Shown: in pieces, positions 1 to 9,198 of the stretch | How the letters are laid out: each line of letters starts with the position of its first letter | Position numbering within the stretch: the stretch's first letter is position 1 | NCBI GenBank assembly: GCA_014728215.1 | Contig: WJLZ01000150.1 | Coordinates: 1-62,675 of the forward strand | Length of the DNA stretch: 62,675 bases | From: Chitinivibrionales bacterium | GTDB lineage: Bacteria > Fibrobacterota > Chitinivibrionia > Chitinivibrionales > WJKA01 | Direction: 5' to 3' | Position numbers and translations under genes: made by a program | Notes under the pieces: model-generated | Told to the model about the DNA's origin: nothing | The model's database searches: none | What the model saw: only the letters and a program-made list of their open reading frames with translations

Positions 1-143
1 TAGCAGTTCTATCCACCTAAGAGGGTTATAAGCCCGGGAAAGGAGTGGCTTTTTAGAAAAGTTCAGTAAGTTTTAACCCTTAAATAACATTAGAGGGACA
101 GAACAGCGTATTTATTTAACTCTTTTAGAGGGAAGAAGTAATC
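1..143. other. Leader region upstream of pilin gene
   Basis: No gene is supported here. A weak hairpin (AAGCC at 30-34 with GGCTT at 47-51, running into T50-T54) could end an upstream transcript, but the stem is only 5 bp and the loop long. The string TTAGAGGGA occurs twice (90-98 and 125-133). The second copy is the ribosome-binding site of the pilin gene, about 11 bases before its ATG. I found no convincing sigma-70 or sigma-54 promoter. Confidence 0.4.
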
Positions 144-560
144 ATGAAAAAATTAACACAAAAGGGTTTTACCCTGGTTGAATTGATGGTCGTTATTGTC
201 ATTGTCGGTATTCTGGCGGCGGTAGCTATACCGCGGTTTACCATGGCATCACATAAAGCGAAGGCTTCCGAATATCCTACGATTTTGACGCAGATTTATA
301 CTGCCGAGCTTTCATACGAAGCAGAAACCGGATCTTATTCCGATGCCTGGACTGATATCGGTGTTGATAATCCAACCGGCCAGAGCAACTGGTTTTCATA
401 TTCTATCCCCAGTGCCGGAGTGGGAAGCTTTGATGCTCGCGCAGATGTTGCTGTCACTTTCGGTGATGCCACTGCTGGAACAGATTATGCTCAAATCGAT
501 GAAAACAACAGTAAAACCGGCACAACTGATTTAACGAAATATGTAACGAACTGGCGATAG
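144..560 (+). CDS. Type IV pilin-like (prepilin) major subunit
   Basis: 138-residue prepilin. A short positively charged leader (MKKLTQKG) is followed by the prepilin-peptidase site: cleavage after Gly8, methylatable Phe9, and Glu at mature position 5, within FTLVEL. One hydrophobic helix (about residues 9-31) anchors the subunit in the inner membrane and packs the pilus core. The rest is a short globular domain without cysteines, so it lacks the C-terminal disulfide loop of many type IVa pilins. The strong AGAGGGA ribosome site and private terminator at 598-629 suggest a highly expressed single-gene transcript. A type II secretion pseudopilin is the alternative, but no assembly genes lie nearby. 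The neighbours are three TPR/GT-C membrane proteins, which may point to pilin glycosylation (inference). Confidence 0.88.
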   Translation: MKKLTQKGFTLVELMVVIVIVGILAAVAIPRFTMASHKAKASEYPTILTQIYTAELSYEAETGSYSDAWTDIGVDNPTGQSNWFSYSIPSAGVGSFDARADVAVTFGDATAGTDYAQIDENNSKTGTTDLTKYVTNWR

Positions 561-597
561 TTACCAGTTTCTCTTTGAATTGTCTTTTAAATCCCTG

Positions 598-629
598 CCC
601 CTGTACAAGAAAATGTGCAGGGGTTTTTT
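598..629 (+). terminator. Rho-independent terminator of the pilin gene
   Basis: A 10-bp stem (598-607 with 614-623, one G-U pair) has the six-base loop AGAAAA and is followed by six T residues (624-629). It lies 37 bases after the pilin stop. Read on the minus strand, the stem has no T-run, so it should not stop transcripts arriving from the convergent gene. Confidence 0.9.
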
Positions 630-684
630 ATATGTTATCCCCATAATATTGCCAAATACACTGCGGACAGACTGCATGTGTGAT

Positions 685-2727
685 TTATTTCCGCCTTTTA
701 ATTTTCTCGATATATTGGTGCACTTCCGGAATATTCTCATTTATCCTCAATGCTGCATCATAATCCGACAATGCCGAATCAGGCATACCGAGACGGACAA
801 AGGAATTTCCCCTGTTTACATAGGGTTTTGCGGATTGGGGCGACAGCGCGATTGCGCGTGAAAAAAGGACCGTGGCTTCCCGATATTTGCCGACATTCAT
901 TAAAAGAGTGCCAAGATTATTGAGCAATTCCCACCTTTCCGGGTTAAAATATGCGGCCAAGGCTGCATGATGAAGCGCTTTTTTCATTTGAGTCTTTTTC
1001 AGATAGATATTCGCACAGTAATGGTGTGCCTCCCAATCATCGGATTGTAATTCAAGAGCCCTCTTCCAGTATTTCAATGAAGAATCCTGCCTGTTGGTTT
1101 GAAAAAATAAGCGGCCGAGTGAAATGTACGAAAGCCTGAAATCTGCCTCAACGGTGATTGCATTCTTGAAACAGTCCTCTGCCGCAGAATAGACCCCCGA
1201 GTCTTTAAACGCAACCCCCATATTATGGTAGGCCTTGGCATATTCAGGATCAGACTCTATTGCTTTTCTAAAGCGGTCAATTGACTGAAAACAGTCGCCT
1301 TTATAGGCAAACACCAGACCTAAATTATAATTTGCAATAGCATCATGCGGCTTGATCTTCAATGCTTCATTAAAATGAAATGATGCAGTATCATATAATC
1401 CTTGTCTAAAAAAAATCGCTCCGATATTAGTATGGGCGATATAATTCCCCTCCGTAACTTTAAGTGCATGACTGAAAACCGTTAGGCCATTATGCCAGTG
1501 TTGAATTTGTTGCCGCGTCGAGCGTGCAAGTAACAGAAGAATTGTACATGCAATGAATATTTTCACAGTAATTATATGCCTTCTTTTTTTGAATAGCTCT
1601 TTCATTGTCCATGCAAAGATGATAAAAAGTCCAATCAAGGGCACATACGCATATCTATCAGCTCGAGCCTGAGCACCGATTTTCACGATTCCTATGACTG
1701 GAACCAACGTTCCAAGATACCAAAACCATCCAACACCCAGCCAGGGAAATCTTCCTATATTTTTTACTGCCAAAAACGTCATAGCACCAATAAACCCTAA
1801 AGCTATCATAAGCAGAGGTATATTTATTTCAACTGGAAAAGGATAAAATATTGCCAGCTTCTGTGGCCATATCATACTCGCGGTATACCGCAAATACGAA
1901 ACTGATGAATTTACTATTTTGTATGCTAATGGATATTCATATATCGCTTTTCCGGCTTCCTGTGTCATGTAGGCTACAAATGAAGCGATAAAAGCCATCA
2001 GAAAAAAAGGTGTTTTCTCCAATATTAATTGTCTGATATTCCTGAATCGTCCACCAGAATAGGGACGCGATTTTCCATTATATGCCTTTGCTTCACCGAA
2101 TGGTGTTTCCACTCTCCTGAGGGGCCAATAATCCAGCAGCAGAAGTACAAAAGGAAATGTTACAAGCATGGATTTTGCCATCAGCCCGAAGCAGAAATAG
2201 AGAAATGACAGGATATGCGATTGTCGTTTTCCGTATTTTGCATAATCGGCGTACTTCCAGATTGCGGCCAGCATAAAGAAGGTACTGAGCACATTTTTCC
2301 TTTCAGCTATCCATGCAACGGATTCCACATTTATTGGATGCAGGGCAAACAATGCCGCCACCAAGGCACTGCGCCACACTGTTTGTGATAACCTCAAAAG
2401 GACCAAAAAGAGGAGAAGCGCATTTAACATGTGTATAATGATGCTTATTCCATGATGACCGCTGGCATTATCCCCGAAAAACTCATAATCGACCATATGT
2501 GAAAGCCATGTTAAGGGATGCCAATTCCCCTCATACTTACTGGTAAAAGCCCAAATGATGTTGTTTATTGTCAAACCACCAGTAACATGCTCGTTTTTCG
2601 TCACATATTCAGCATCGTCATAGTTGACAAAACCATATTGCGTGACAGGATAATAAACAACCAGTACCAACACAGCAAGCAAAACACTGATTATTGATCG
2701 CTTGTGCCTCCGGATATTATTAATCAC
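685..2727 (-). CDS. TMTC-like membrane protein with TPR tail, paralog 1 (putative GT-C glycosyltransferase)
   Basis: 680 residues. The N-terminal half is polytopic: a first membrane segment (about 11-28), then a periplasmic loop with an acidic NYDD motif (35-38) in the place where GT-C glycosyltransferases keep a catalytic Asp. The family signature HPINVESVAWIAERKN (130-145) follows, then further helices to about residue 400. The C-terminal part is a run of tetratricopeptide repeats (about 410-670). The architecture resembles eukaryotic TMTC O-mannosyltransferases and bacterial proteins annotated as TPR/O-GlcNAc-transferase-like. The start is GTG, the first possible start in frame, with a weak ribosome site. 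It lies 55 bases downstream of paralog 2 on the same strand, probably in one transcript. Donor and acceptor are unknown; transfer of a lipid-linked sugar to a surface protein is inference. Confidence 0.75.
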   Translation of the reverse strand: MINNIRRHKRSIISVLLAVLVLVVYYPVTQYGFVNYDDAEYVTKNEHVTGGLTINNIIWAFTSKYEGNWHPLTWLSHMVDYEFFGDNASGHHGISIIIHMLNALLLFLVLLRLSQTVWRSALVAALFALHPINVESVAWIAERKNVLSTFFMLAAIWKYADYAKYGKRQSHILSFLYFCFGLMAKSMLVTFPFVLLLLDYWPLRRVETPFGEAKAYNGKSRPYSGGRFRNIRQLILEKTPFFLMAFIASFVAYMTQEAGKAIYEYPLAYKIVNSSVSYLRYTASMIWPQKLAIFYPFPVEINIPLLMIALGFIGAMTFLAVKNIGRFPWLGVGWFWYLGTLVPVIGIVKIGAQARADRYAYVPLIGLFIIFAWTMKELFKKRRHIITVKIFIACTILLLLARSTRQQIQHWHNGLTVFSHALKVTEGNYIAHTNIGAIFFRQGLYDTASFHFNEALKIKPHDAIANYNLGLVFAYKGDCFQSIDRFRKAIESDPEYAKAYHNMGVAFKDSGVYSAAEDCFKNAITVEADFRLSYISLGRLFFQTNRQDSSLKYWKRALELQSDDWEAHHYCANIYLKKTQMKKALHHAALAAYFNPERWELLNNLGTLLMNVGKYREATVLFSRAIALSPQSAKPYVNRGNSFVRLGMPDSALSDYDAALRINENIPEVHQYIEKIKRRK

Positions 2728-2782
2728 ATACGTAAAACATGCCTTTTGTATAGCAAACCTCCAGACTTAACAAAAATATAGA

Positions 2783-4843
2783 TTAGTTAACATTGTCATC
2801 CTCAGCCTGAAAGCCAAGCTCCCTGGTTGTTTTTTCTAAAAGATCAATCGCCTGAATAAAATCAGGGTCAAGGGAAACGGCTTTTTTTAAATCAGTGATT
2901 GCGGCTTCAAATTCACCCAGCGCACGATACGTTTTTGCTCGGTTAAAATAGGCGTTCTTGCTTCTGGGGTTGAGAGAAAGGGCAACAGAAAACGTTTTCA
3001 GGGCATCACGATAATTCCCACATTTCAAAAGAATATATCCAAGGTTATTATAGAGTTCCCAGAAACCATCATTATATTTTATTGCTTCAGTAAAATGAAA
3101 AACAGCCTTCTTACATTTTTTCTTCCGTGCATGAATAAACCCCAAAAAGTTATGCGCCTCCCAGTTTTGATAATTCAGCGAGATAACTGTAGCAAGACGA
3201 CGATAGGAACTATCCAACTTGTGCTGCTTGAATAATTGCCTTCCCAAACCAAGATGTGCCGGCCAGTAAAGAGAATCTATTGCAAGAGCTTTTTTATACA
3301 AATCGATTGCGCAGGAGTCACAGCCCTGCATTTCCAAGGCTTCACCTAAACTATGATATGCTTCTGTATGGGTAGAATCGACACGGATAACCGTTCTAAA
3401 GAGTCGAATCGCCTTTTTTATATTTCCCTCATTTGCTGCAATTATCCCGAGATTATATAGGGGGACCGGTAAAGTGGGTGCCATTTTATTGGCAATTGTT
3501 AAATGTTTTTTCGCATTTTCATATTGTTTATTCGAAAGGTAAGCAACACCCAGATTTGCATGGGCCAAGGGATTTACAGGTGCTATTTTTAAAGTATGAA
3601 TAAAAAGAGTTGTGCTGTTTTTCCAATAACAGGCTTGCTTTCTGGTCATTACTGCGAACAGAATGACAATCCCTGCACCCATAGCATATCCAACCATTTT
3701 GATTCTGGGCGATGATTTGAAGATTTTATCTGCTGTTAGGGAAACAATAATAAATAAGCCGATAAATGAAATATATGCATATCTGTCGGCCATGGCTTGA
3801 GGGCCGACCTGTATCAGTCCGATCACCGGGATAAGTGTTCCAAGATACCAAAACCATCCTGTTACCAGCCATTTTTTTCTTTTTGCCTTTGCCGACACAA
3901 CGATCGTAATGCCCATAATGAGCATGGTTGAAATAATTATATGCGGTATTTGGGGCATCCCACGGTGTGGGTAAGGTACGGCCAAATTCAAAGGGAGTAC
4001 CATTTTTTGTAAATACCTGCAATATGAAACAACTGCATTGCCGACTCGAACCGATAGAGGATAACCGGAAGCCGTTGCCCCCGCCGCATCCTGAGTCACA
4101 TAGGTAATCATGCTTGAAATGGTCGCTAAAATAAAAAGGGGTACTTTTTCTATGAACATTTGATGTATATGATATCGCCTTTTCTGCTCCTTTCTTTGCC
4201 TTGAATAACCTGATAGCTGAACTCTTCCTGCAGGCCAGAAATCAATAAGAAGAAATAGAAATGGAAGGATTACCAACGCCGGCTTCGCCATCAGACCCAA
4301 AGAAAAAAATAACGCCATATACATGTAGGTGGATCGGCGCGGCATTTGAATGTAGTTCCAATAAAACAGCAGTGTTACTATCATAAAAAAGGTTGAAAGG
4401 ACATTTTTTCTTTCTGCAATCCATGCCACCGATTCTACATTTATAGGATGAACAGCAAAAAGTATTGCAATCATGAAGCTGCTTCGTAATGATAACGACA
4501 TGCGCCTAAACAATAAAAAGAGCATAAGCGCATTAATTATATGAAGAAGAAGACTGGTTACATGATGTCCGGAAGGATTCAGGCCGTAGAGCTCACAATC
4601 AGTCATGTGCGAAATCCAAGTTAAAGGGTGCCAATTGGCGGCGTGACTATGAGTAAAAGCCCAGATTATATTCCTATTTGAAAGGCCGGTATTAACATGC
4701 CGATTATCCAAAATGTAATCGTCATCATCTAAATTAATGAAATCTCCATCAATTACAGGCCAATATGAAACAGCAATAACAATAGCAATACATAAGCCCA
4801 TTATTTGTTGAGGGTTATGCGAAATTATTTTGTTCACCTTCAT
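2783..4843 (-). CDS. TMTC-like membrane protein with TPR tail, paralog 2 (putative GT-C glycosyltransferase)
   Basis: 686 residues with the same plan as its neighbours: a first membrane helix (about 13-30), an acidic loop with four consecutive Asp (39-42), the family signature HPINVESVAWIAERKNVLSTFF, further membrane segments, then TPR repeats over about the last 270 residues. It probably acts in the cytoplasmic membrane with the TPRs binding a protein partner or substrate. The start is ATG with a poor ribosome site. A candidate promoter lies at 4860-4888 on the minus strand. Paralog 1 follows 55 bases later, and paralog 3 is divergent across a 170-base spacer. Assignment to GT-C rests on the acidic loop and topology; activity is not demonstrable from sequence. 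Confidence 0.75.
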   Translation of the reverse strand: MKVNKIISHNPQQIMGLCIAIVIAVSYWPVIDGDFINLDDDDYILDNRHVNTGLSNRNIIWAFTHSHAANWHPLTWISHMTDCELYGLNPSGHHVTSLLLHIINALMLFLLFRRMSLSLRSSFMIAILFAVHPINVESVAWIAERKNVLSTFFMIVTLLFYWNYIQMPRRSTYMYMALFFSLGLMAKPALVILPFLFLLIDFWPAGRVQLSGYSRQRKEQKRRYHIHQMFIEKVPLFILATISSMITYVTQDAAGATASGYPLSVRVGNAVVSYCRYLQKMVLPLNLAVPYPHRGMPQIPHIIISTMLIMGITIVVSAKAKRKKWLVTGWFWYLGTLIPVIGLIQVGPQAMADRYAYISFIGLFIIVSLTADKIFKSSPRIKMVGYAMGAGIVILFAVMTRKQACYWKNSTTLFIHTLKIAPVNPLAHANLGVAYLSNKQYENAKKHLTIANKMAPTLPVPLYNLGIIAANEGNIKKAIRLFRTVIRVDSTHTEAYHSLGEALEMQGCDSCAIDLYKKALAIDSLYWPAHLGLGRQLFKQHKLDSSYRRLATVISLNYQNWEAHNFLGFIHARKKKCKKAVFHFTEAIKYNDGFWELYNNLGYILLKCGNYRDALKTFSVALSLNPRSKNAYFNRAKTYRALGEFEAAITDLKKAVSLDPDFIQAIDLLEKTTRELGFQAEDDNVN

Positions 4844-4859
4844 GGTAGCTTAGTAGCTG

Positions 4860-4888
4860 AGATAAAAATAGTTGGAGAATAAATTCAA
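4860..4888 (-). promoter_or_regulatory. Candidate sigma-70 promoter for the 4843-to-685 transcript
   Basis: Read on the minus strand, TTGAAT (4888-4883) and TTATCT (4865-4860) are separated by 17 bases and sit just before the start of the paralog 2 gene. The -10 match is only moderate and the transcript leader would be very short. Confidence 0.35.
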
Positions 4889-4947
4889 GGGTTTTTTAGA
4901 TGATCGTTGTGATATTTCCCGGGGAATGGTAACACTGTCTTTAGAAA

Positions 4948-4976
4948 TTGTATGATTTAATTCTGTAATATATAAT
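4948..4976 (+). promoter_or_regulatory. Candidate sigma-70 promoter for TMTC-like paralog 3
   Basis: TTGTAT (4948-4953), a 17-base spacer and a perfect TATAAT (4971-4976). The predicted transcription start near 4983 leaves a leader of about 30 bases containing AAGGA before the ATG at 5014. Confidence 0.65.
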
Positions 4977-5013
4977 ATTAAAATACAAGACTAATCTAAG
5001 GATCTCTAATATA

Positions 5014-7011
5014 ATGAACTTCCATAACTTGATCCCCCTTTTTAAAAAGCATATTAGCTCCTTAGTCCCCCTCTTATTAATCATTGCAGTTGGGATAACC
5101 TACTGGCCTCTTCATAAAAACGGTTTTCTACAAAGGTACGATGATTATGATTACATCGTAGAAAATGAGCATGTGAACACCGGCCTTACCTTTCCAAATA
5201 TTCAATGGGCGTTTTTTTCTTCTCATGCGGCAAATTGGCATCCCATGACATGGATATCACATATGCTCGATTGCCACATTTACGGTCTCAACCCTAATGG
5301 ACACCATTTTACGAACCTTCTGATACATATCGCAAACAGTATCCTCCTCTATTTCCTGCTCTTGTACGGTAGTCGATGCCCCTGGCGAAGCCTCTTTGTT
5401 GCCCTGCTCTTTGCCCTCCACCCGATAAATGTCCAGTCGGTTGCCTGGGCAGCGGAACGGAAAGAACTTCTTAGCACCTTTTTCGGATTTTTATCTCTTA
5501 GAGCCTATTTTGCCTACGGACGTCATCCAAACATTAATAAATATTTGTTTTCGCTGCTCTGTTTTTTGCTTGCGCTCATGTCGAAGGCCATGTTAGTGAC
5601 ACTTCCATTCCTTTTATTTTTGCTGGACTACTGGCCCCTGAAACGTATTCCTTTTCATGGTCCTGGGAAATTACATTTACAGACTGCCTCCGGGCTTAAA
5701 CGTTCCGCACTGATAATTATTGCTGAAAAAGCCCCCTATTTTGTGGCCTCGATTGCAGTAAGCATTATTACAATTGTGACTCAAAAGCAGGCCGGAGCAA
5801 TGGCTCCCTTGGAAAGCATCCCTCTTTTAGTCCGCCTTGCAAATGCAATAACTTCGTACTGTGCCTATATCTCTAAATTGATCTGGCCGACAAATCTCTC
5901 TGTTATTTATCCGCATCCAGGGATGCCGAACCCGCTAATTATCTTCCTTTCTTTTATAGTGTTAAGTATCCTTATCTTTTTGGCAATTAAATTTATAACT
6001 AAAGCTCCATGGATGTTTATCGGGTTATTCTGGTATCTTGGTACCCTTTTGCCGGTAATCGGCTTCGTGCAGGTAGGGGAACAACCAATGGCAGACCGAT
6101 ACGCTTATTTTCCTTTCATTGGCTTATACATACTCCTTTCATGGAGCATGGGGTACATAGTACAAAGGACTAAATTCATTATATTAATTCCCGCCACAAT
6201 CGTTTTGGTATTTTTAGCAGGAATAACCCAAAAGCAAATAACCTACTGGCGGGACAGTATTTCACTATTTCAGCATGCTGTAAATGCAACCGAACAAAAT
6301 TATTTGGCCCATTATAATCTGGCCTATGCCTTCGCAGATAACGGCCAATTTGAAAAGGCTATCCATCATTATAAGCATTCAATCACCATCCAACCTTCGG
6401 CAAATTCCTACAACAATCTGGGGGTTGTCTATCTTAAACTTAATGAGCCACAAAAAGCACTGTTGCAGTTTTTCAAAGTGCTGGAACTTGATCCGGAATA
6501 TGAAGAGGCCTACTATAATCTTGGTATGTGCTACGCACGAATCGGAAAAGTCAAACGGGCAATACGTGCTTATCAAAAAGCTCTTGAATCAAATCCCGAA
6601 TACTGGGAAGCCTTGAATAATATAGGATTACTCTATTTACGTAACGGGTCATATAAAGAAGCTGTTTGTTATTTTACCAAAAGCCTGCATGTTAATAAAA
6701 AGAATATATCGACATATCTCAAACGAGGAAAAGCTTATCATAAAATGGGCAAAATCGATTCTGCATTGTCGGATTATTTGACCGTCCTTGGAGCTTACCC
6801 CCAAGATGCGTATTTATTATTTGAAATCGGCTTACTATATGAGCTAGGCGGCGCTTATCATATGGCTGTAGAAAAATATTCTCGGGCAGCACAAATAATG
6901 CCTGAGAATAAACATTTCAAAAATAAGCTGAAAACAATCAGATCAAAAATACCGCAAGAGCCACCATCCGAAAGTCCCGTTTCTGATTCGATTGCTACTT
7001 CTTCCGAATAG
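5014..7011 (+). CDS. TMTC-like membrane protein with TPR tail, paralog 3 (putative GT-C glycosyltransferase)
   Basis: 665 residues. A first helix (about 15-32) is followed by the acidic motif RYDDYDY (41-47), then the signature HPINVQSVAWAAERKE, which deviates slightly from the N-V-E-S form in the two minus-strand paralogs. Several more membrane segments precede a C-terminal TPR array (about 420-640) and a short Ser/Pro-rich tail. It is transcribed alone, from a good promoter at 4948-4976. Its last 17 bases overlap the 3' end of the convergent methyltransferase gene. The triplicated family beside a pilin gene suggests substrate-specific glycosyltransferases for surface proteins, but this is inference. 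Confidence 0.75.
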   Translation: MNFHNLIPLFKKHISSLVPLLLIIAVGITYWPLHKNGFLQRYDDYDYIVENEHVNTGLTFPNIQWAFFSSHAANWHPMTWISHMLDCHIYGLNPNGHHFTNLLIHIANSILLYFLLLYGSRCPWRSLFVALLFALHPINVQSVAWAAERKELLSTFFGFLSLRAYFAYGRHPNINKYLFSLLCFLLALMSKAMLVTLPFLLFLLDYWPLKRIPFHGPGKLHLQTASGLKRSALIIIAEKAPYFVASIAVSIITIVTQKQAGAMAPLESIPLLVRLANAITSYCAYISKLIWPTNLSVIYPHPGMPNPLIIFLSFIVLSILIFLAIKFITKAPWMFIGLFWYLGTLLPVIGFVQVGEQPMADRYAYFPFIGLYILLSWSMGYIVQRTKFIILIPATIVLVFLAGITQKQITYWRDSISLFQHAVNATEQNYLAHYNLAYAFADNGQFEKAIHHYKHSITIQPSANSYNNLGVVYLKLNEPQKALLQFFKVLELDPEYEEAYYNLGMCYARIGKVKRAIRAYQKALESNPEYWEALNNIGLLYLRNGSYKEAVCYFTKSLHVNKKNISTYLKRGKAYHKMGKIDSALSDYLTVLGAYPQDAYLLFEIGLLYELGGAYHMAVEKYSRAAQIMPENKHFKNKLKTIRSKIPQEPPSESPVSDSIATSSE

Positions 7012-7726
7012 CTATATATGCTCTGAATGCAGTAAAATATCGAAGCGGTGCAAAAATCGCCTCTGCAGCCATAAATAGAGGAATTAGGAAATCAGGAATG
7101 AAAGATCGACCTTCAAACCCACCGGAAGCAGGATAAAGAATACTGCACATCCTGTTAACCTTCACCAATTTGAAATCATCGCCAAATCGAGACAAAAACT
7201 TCTTCCTGAATTTGAAAAACAACAAATATGCAATTGCCTGGTTTGATTCCCAGGGATTTTTTCCCCCATCATCAGAAGCCAAGAAATAATCCTTATCCAT
7301 AAGAAAGGGTTCTGGATGAAATTTTCTGTAAACAAACAAAGACAAAAGCGATGGATATGGTTCAATTAAAATTATTTTACCATGCTTTCTTAATATCCTT
7401 GATGCTTCCTGAAAAAACATGAGCGGATCGGACAAGTGGTGCAAAACATCTATCATCACGATATTTGAAATTGTATTTTTTTTAAAAGGCAACCGATGTG
7501 CATCTTGACACAGATTAAGCCAGCTGCAGAATTGAATATCGGACGCGATGATTCGCCGATGAAAACTCTTGAAGTTGCCGATTCCTGCGCCGATTTCAAG
7601 TGTGGGAGTATCAAACCTCGACAAGTCTTCGAGTATTTTTTGATACCACCTTGTGTAAACAAGTTGCAAAATTCTTTTTTTTTGCCATATTGCTCTATGT
7701 CTTTGGGTTTTTTCGCTTGTAATCAT
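6995..7726 (-). CDS. Class I SAM-dependent methyltransferase
   Basis: 243 residues, Methyltransf_11-like. The glycine-rich SAM-binding motif I is LEIGAGIGNF (43-52). A later strand-loop, VMIDVLHHLSDP, is typical of motif IV/post-IV in small-molecule methyltransferases, followed by a predicted FFQEASRIL helix. The C-terminal part (about 190-243) contains a hydrophobic stretch that may touch the membrane. It is the last gene of the minus-strand operon beginning at 11,923, 38 bases after the methyltransferase-GT2 fusion, so it probably methylates a sugar or lipid intermediate of the same glycan. The substrate cannot be read from sequence. Its 3' end overlaps the convergent TMTC-like gene by 17 bases. 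Confidence 0.8.
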   Translation of the reverse strand: MITSEKTQRHRAIWQKKRILQLVYTRWYQKILEDLSRFDTPTLEIGAGIGNFKSFHRRIIASDIQFCSWLNLCQDAHRLPFKKNTISNIVMIDVLHHLSDPLMFFQEASRILRKHGKIILIEPYPSLLSLFVYRKFHPEPFLMDKDYFLASDDGGKNPWESNQAIAYLLFFKFRKKFLSRFGDDFKLVKVNRMCSILYPASGGFEGRSFIPDFLIPLFMAAEAIFAPLRYFTAFRAYIAIRKK

Positions 7727-7764
7727 TCAATGGATATTCTTCTTTAGAATGGAAACAATTGCTC

Positions 7765-9198
7765 CTATGCGAATTTAATTTTATTCATAGCGAAGGCCAT
7801 CATCTCAAAGAGCAGTAAGCCGTGTCTGAACCGCGAAATATTGGTGCTGCCGTATGTTCTGGCCTGATACCGGACCGGTACCTCAACAATTTTCAGATTC
7901 AGTTTAGCGGCGCCGAAGATCATATCGAAATCACCAAAGGGATCGAACTCGCCAAAATAGCTTCTGTTCGCCTCGATTCGCTGCCAGTTTTTACGGGATA
8001 TAACTTTAGTTCCACATAACGTATCTTTGATTCGCTGACCTAAAATCCATGAAAACATGATCGAAAAAAATTTGTTGCCGAACATATTCAAGGTCTGCAT
8101 CGCCTGTTTTTCCATGGGATAGACCAGTCGGGAGCCGTTAATAAACTCGCCCTGGTTACTTGCGACGGCGGCATAAAATTTGGGCAGGTCTTCCGGCCGA
8201 ACAGTAAGATCGGCATCGAGAATCATCAGAATATCTCCCCGGGCCAGAGAGAACCCCAGCCGCACCGCATCACCCTTGCCCTTTCCCTTTTGCACTGCGT
8301 ATTTAACATCATGGGAACCCTGGTATTTCTCTGCAACCCGCCTGATTTCATCAAGAGTGCTGTCTTTTGAGTTTCCTTCAATAAAAACGATTTCTGTATG
8401 TCTTCCCATTACAGGAATTCGCTTGACAGCATTTTCGATATTGCCTTTTTCATTGCGTGCCGGAATTATCACACTCACCGAATATTCATGCTCATTCTCT
8501 GGCTTTCGTGCCTGCCGTGCAACAACATAGCCGGTTAAGCACAATTGATTAAAGAAAGGAAGGGGGGCGATATACTTATTTATAAAGCCGCCAAGGAGAG
8601 GAATTGATTTCGGTACCAGAAAACGTTTTCCCTGTTTTATAATTTCAAAACCCTCAACATGCAACAGATTTTCGATATCCAGTTCATTGAGCCAGTTCAA
8701 TCTGGTCTGGGGCATTTTCAATCGAAGGAATTCTGCAAGCTTCAAAATCGGTTGCCACAGAAAATTATGATAGGTAACGATTATACGTGAATCGGGCGTG
8801 GTTACTTTCCATAACTGGTGAAAAGCTTTTTGTATATCCTCAAAATACCCCAGGGTATCGGACAAAATTATATAATCGAACTTTTCGGCAATCTCGATAT
8901 TTTCCCCATCCATGACATGGAATGAGAGTTCGGAATATTTCTTTTTAGCAATTTCTATCATTTTTTCGGAAATATCAATCCCGACACCCCGATGCGGATT
9001 AAGGCTTTTCAGCAAATCCCCGGTTCCGCATCCAATTTCCAATACCGAACTCTTCGCCGGAACATTAAACCTGAAAAATTTCCTTAAATCGTTATGGTAA
9101 TACCTGTTTTTTTCAATATACCGGTCGCGTTTTTCTGCAATTGTATTGATAGACCGGCTTACGCGCTTCTTATTCTCAGAAAGCAGTTGCTTATTCAT
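7765..9198 (-). CDS. Fused methyltransferase - family 2 glycosyltransferase
   Basis: 477 residues in two domains. Residues about 30-220 are a class I SAM methyltransferase with motif I VLEIGCGTGDLL (52-63) and the post-motif region IILSDTLGYFED. Residues about 240-477 are a GT-A family 2 glycosyltransferase of the dolichyl-phosphate mannose/glucose synthase type: SVIIPARNE nucleotide-binding start, a DADLTV DXD-type metal site, and LCGTKVISR. No C-terminal membrane helices are evident, unlike GtrB-type enzymes. The start ATG overlaps the upstream FkbM stop in TGATG, so translation is coupled. The likely job is making a polyprenyl-phosphate-sugar donor and methylating it or a partner. The order of reactions is inference. 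Confidence 0.85.
   Translation of the reverse strand: MNKQLLSENKKRVSRSINTIAEKRDRYIEKNRYYHNDLRKFFRFNVPAKSSVLEIGCGTGDLLKSLNPHRGVGIDISEKMIEIAKKKYSELSFHVMDGENIEIAEKFDYIILSDTLGYFEDIQKAFHQLWKVTTPDSRIIVTYHNFLWQPILKLAEFLRLKMPQTRLNWLNELDIENLLHVEGFEIIKQGKRFLVPKSIPLLGGFINKYIAPLPFFNQLCLTGYVVARQARKPENEHEYSVSVIIPARNEKGNIENAVKRIPVMGRHTEIVFIEGNSKDSTLDEIRRVAEKYQGSHDVKYAVQKGKGKGDAVRLGFSLARGDILMILDADLTVRPEDLPKFYAAVASNQGEFINGSRLVYPMEKQAMQTLNMFGNKFFSIMFSWILGQRIKDTLCGTKVISRKNWQRIEANRSYFGEFDPFGDFDMIFGAAKLNLKIVEVPVRYQARTYGSTNISRFRHGLLLFEMMAFAMNKIKFA

Noticed and set aside
598-629. A bidirectional terminator between the pilin gene and the convergent TMTC-like gene
   Set aside because: Only the plus strand has a T-run after the stem.
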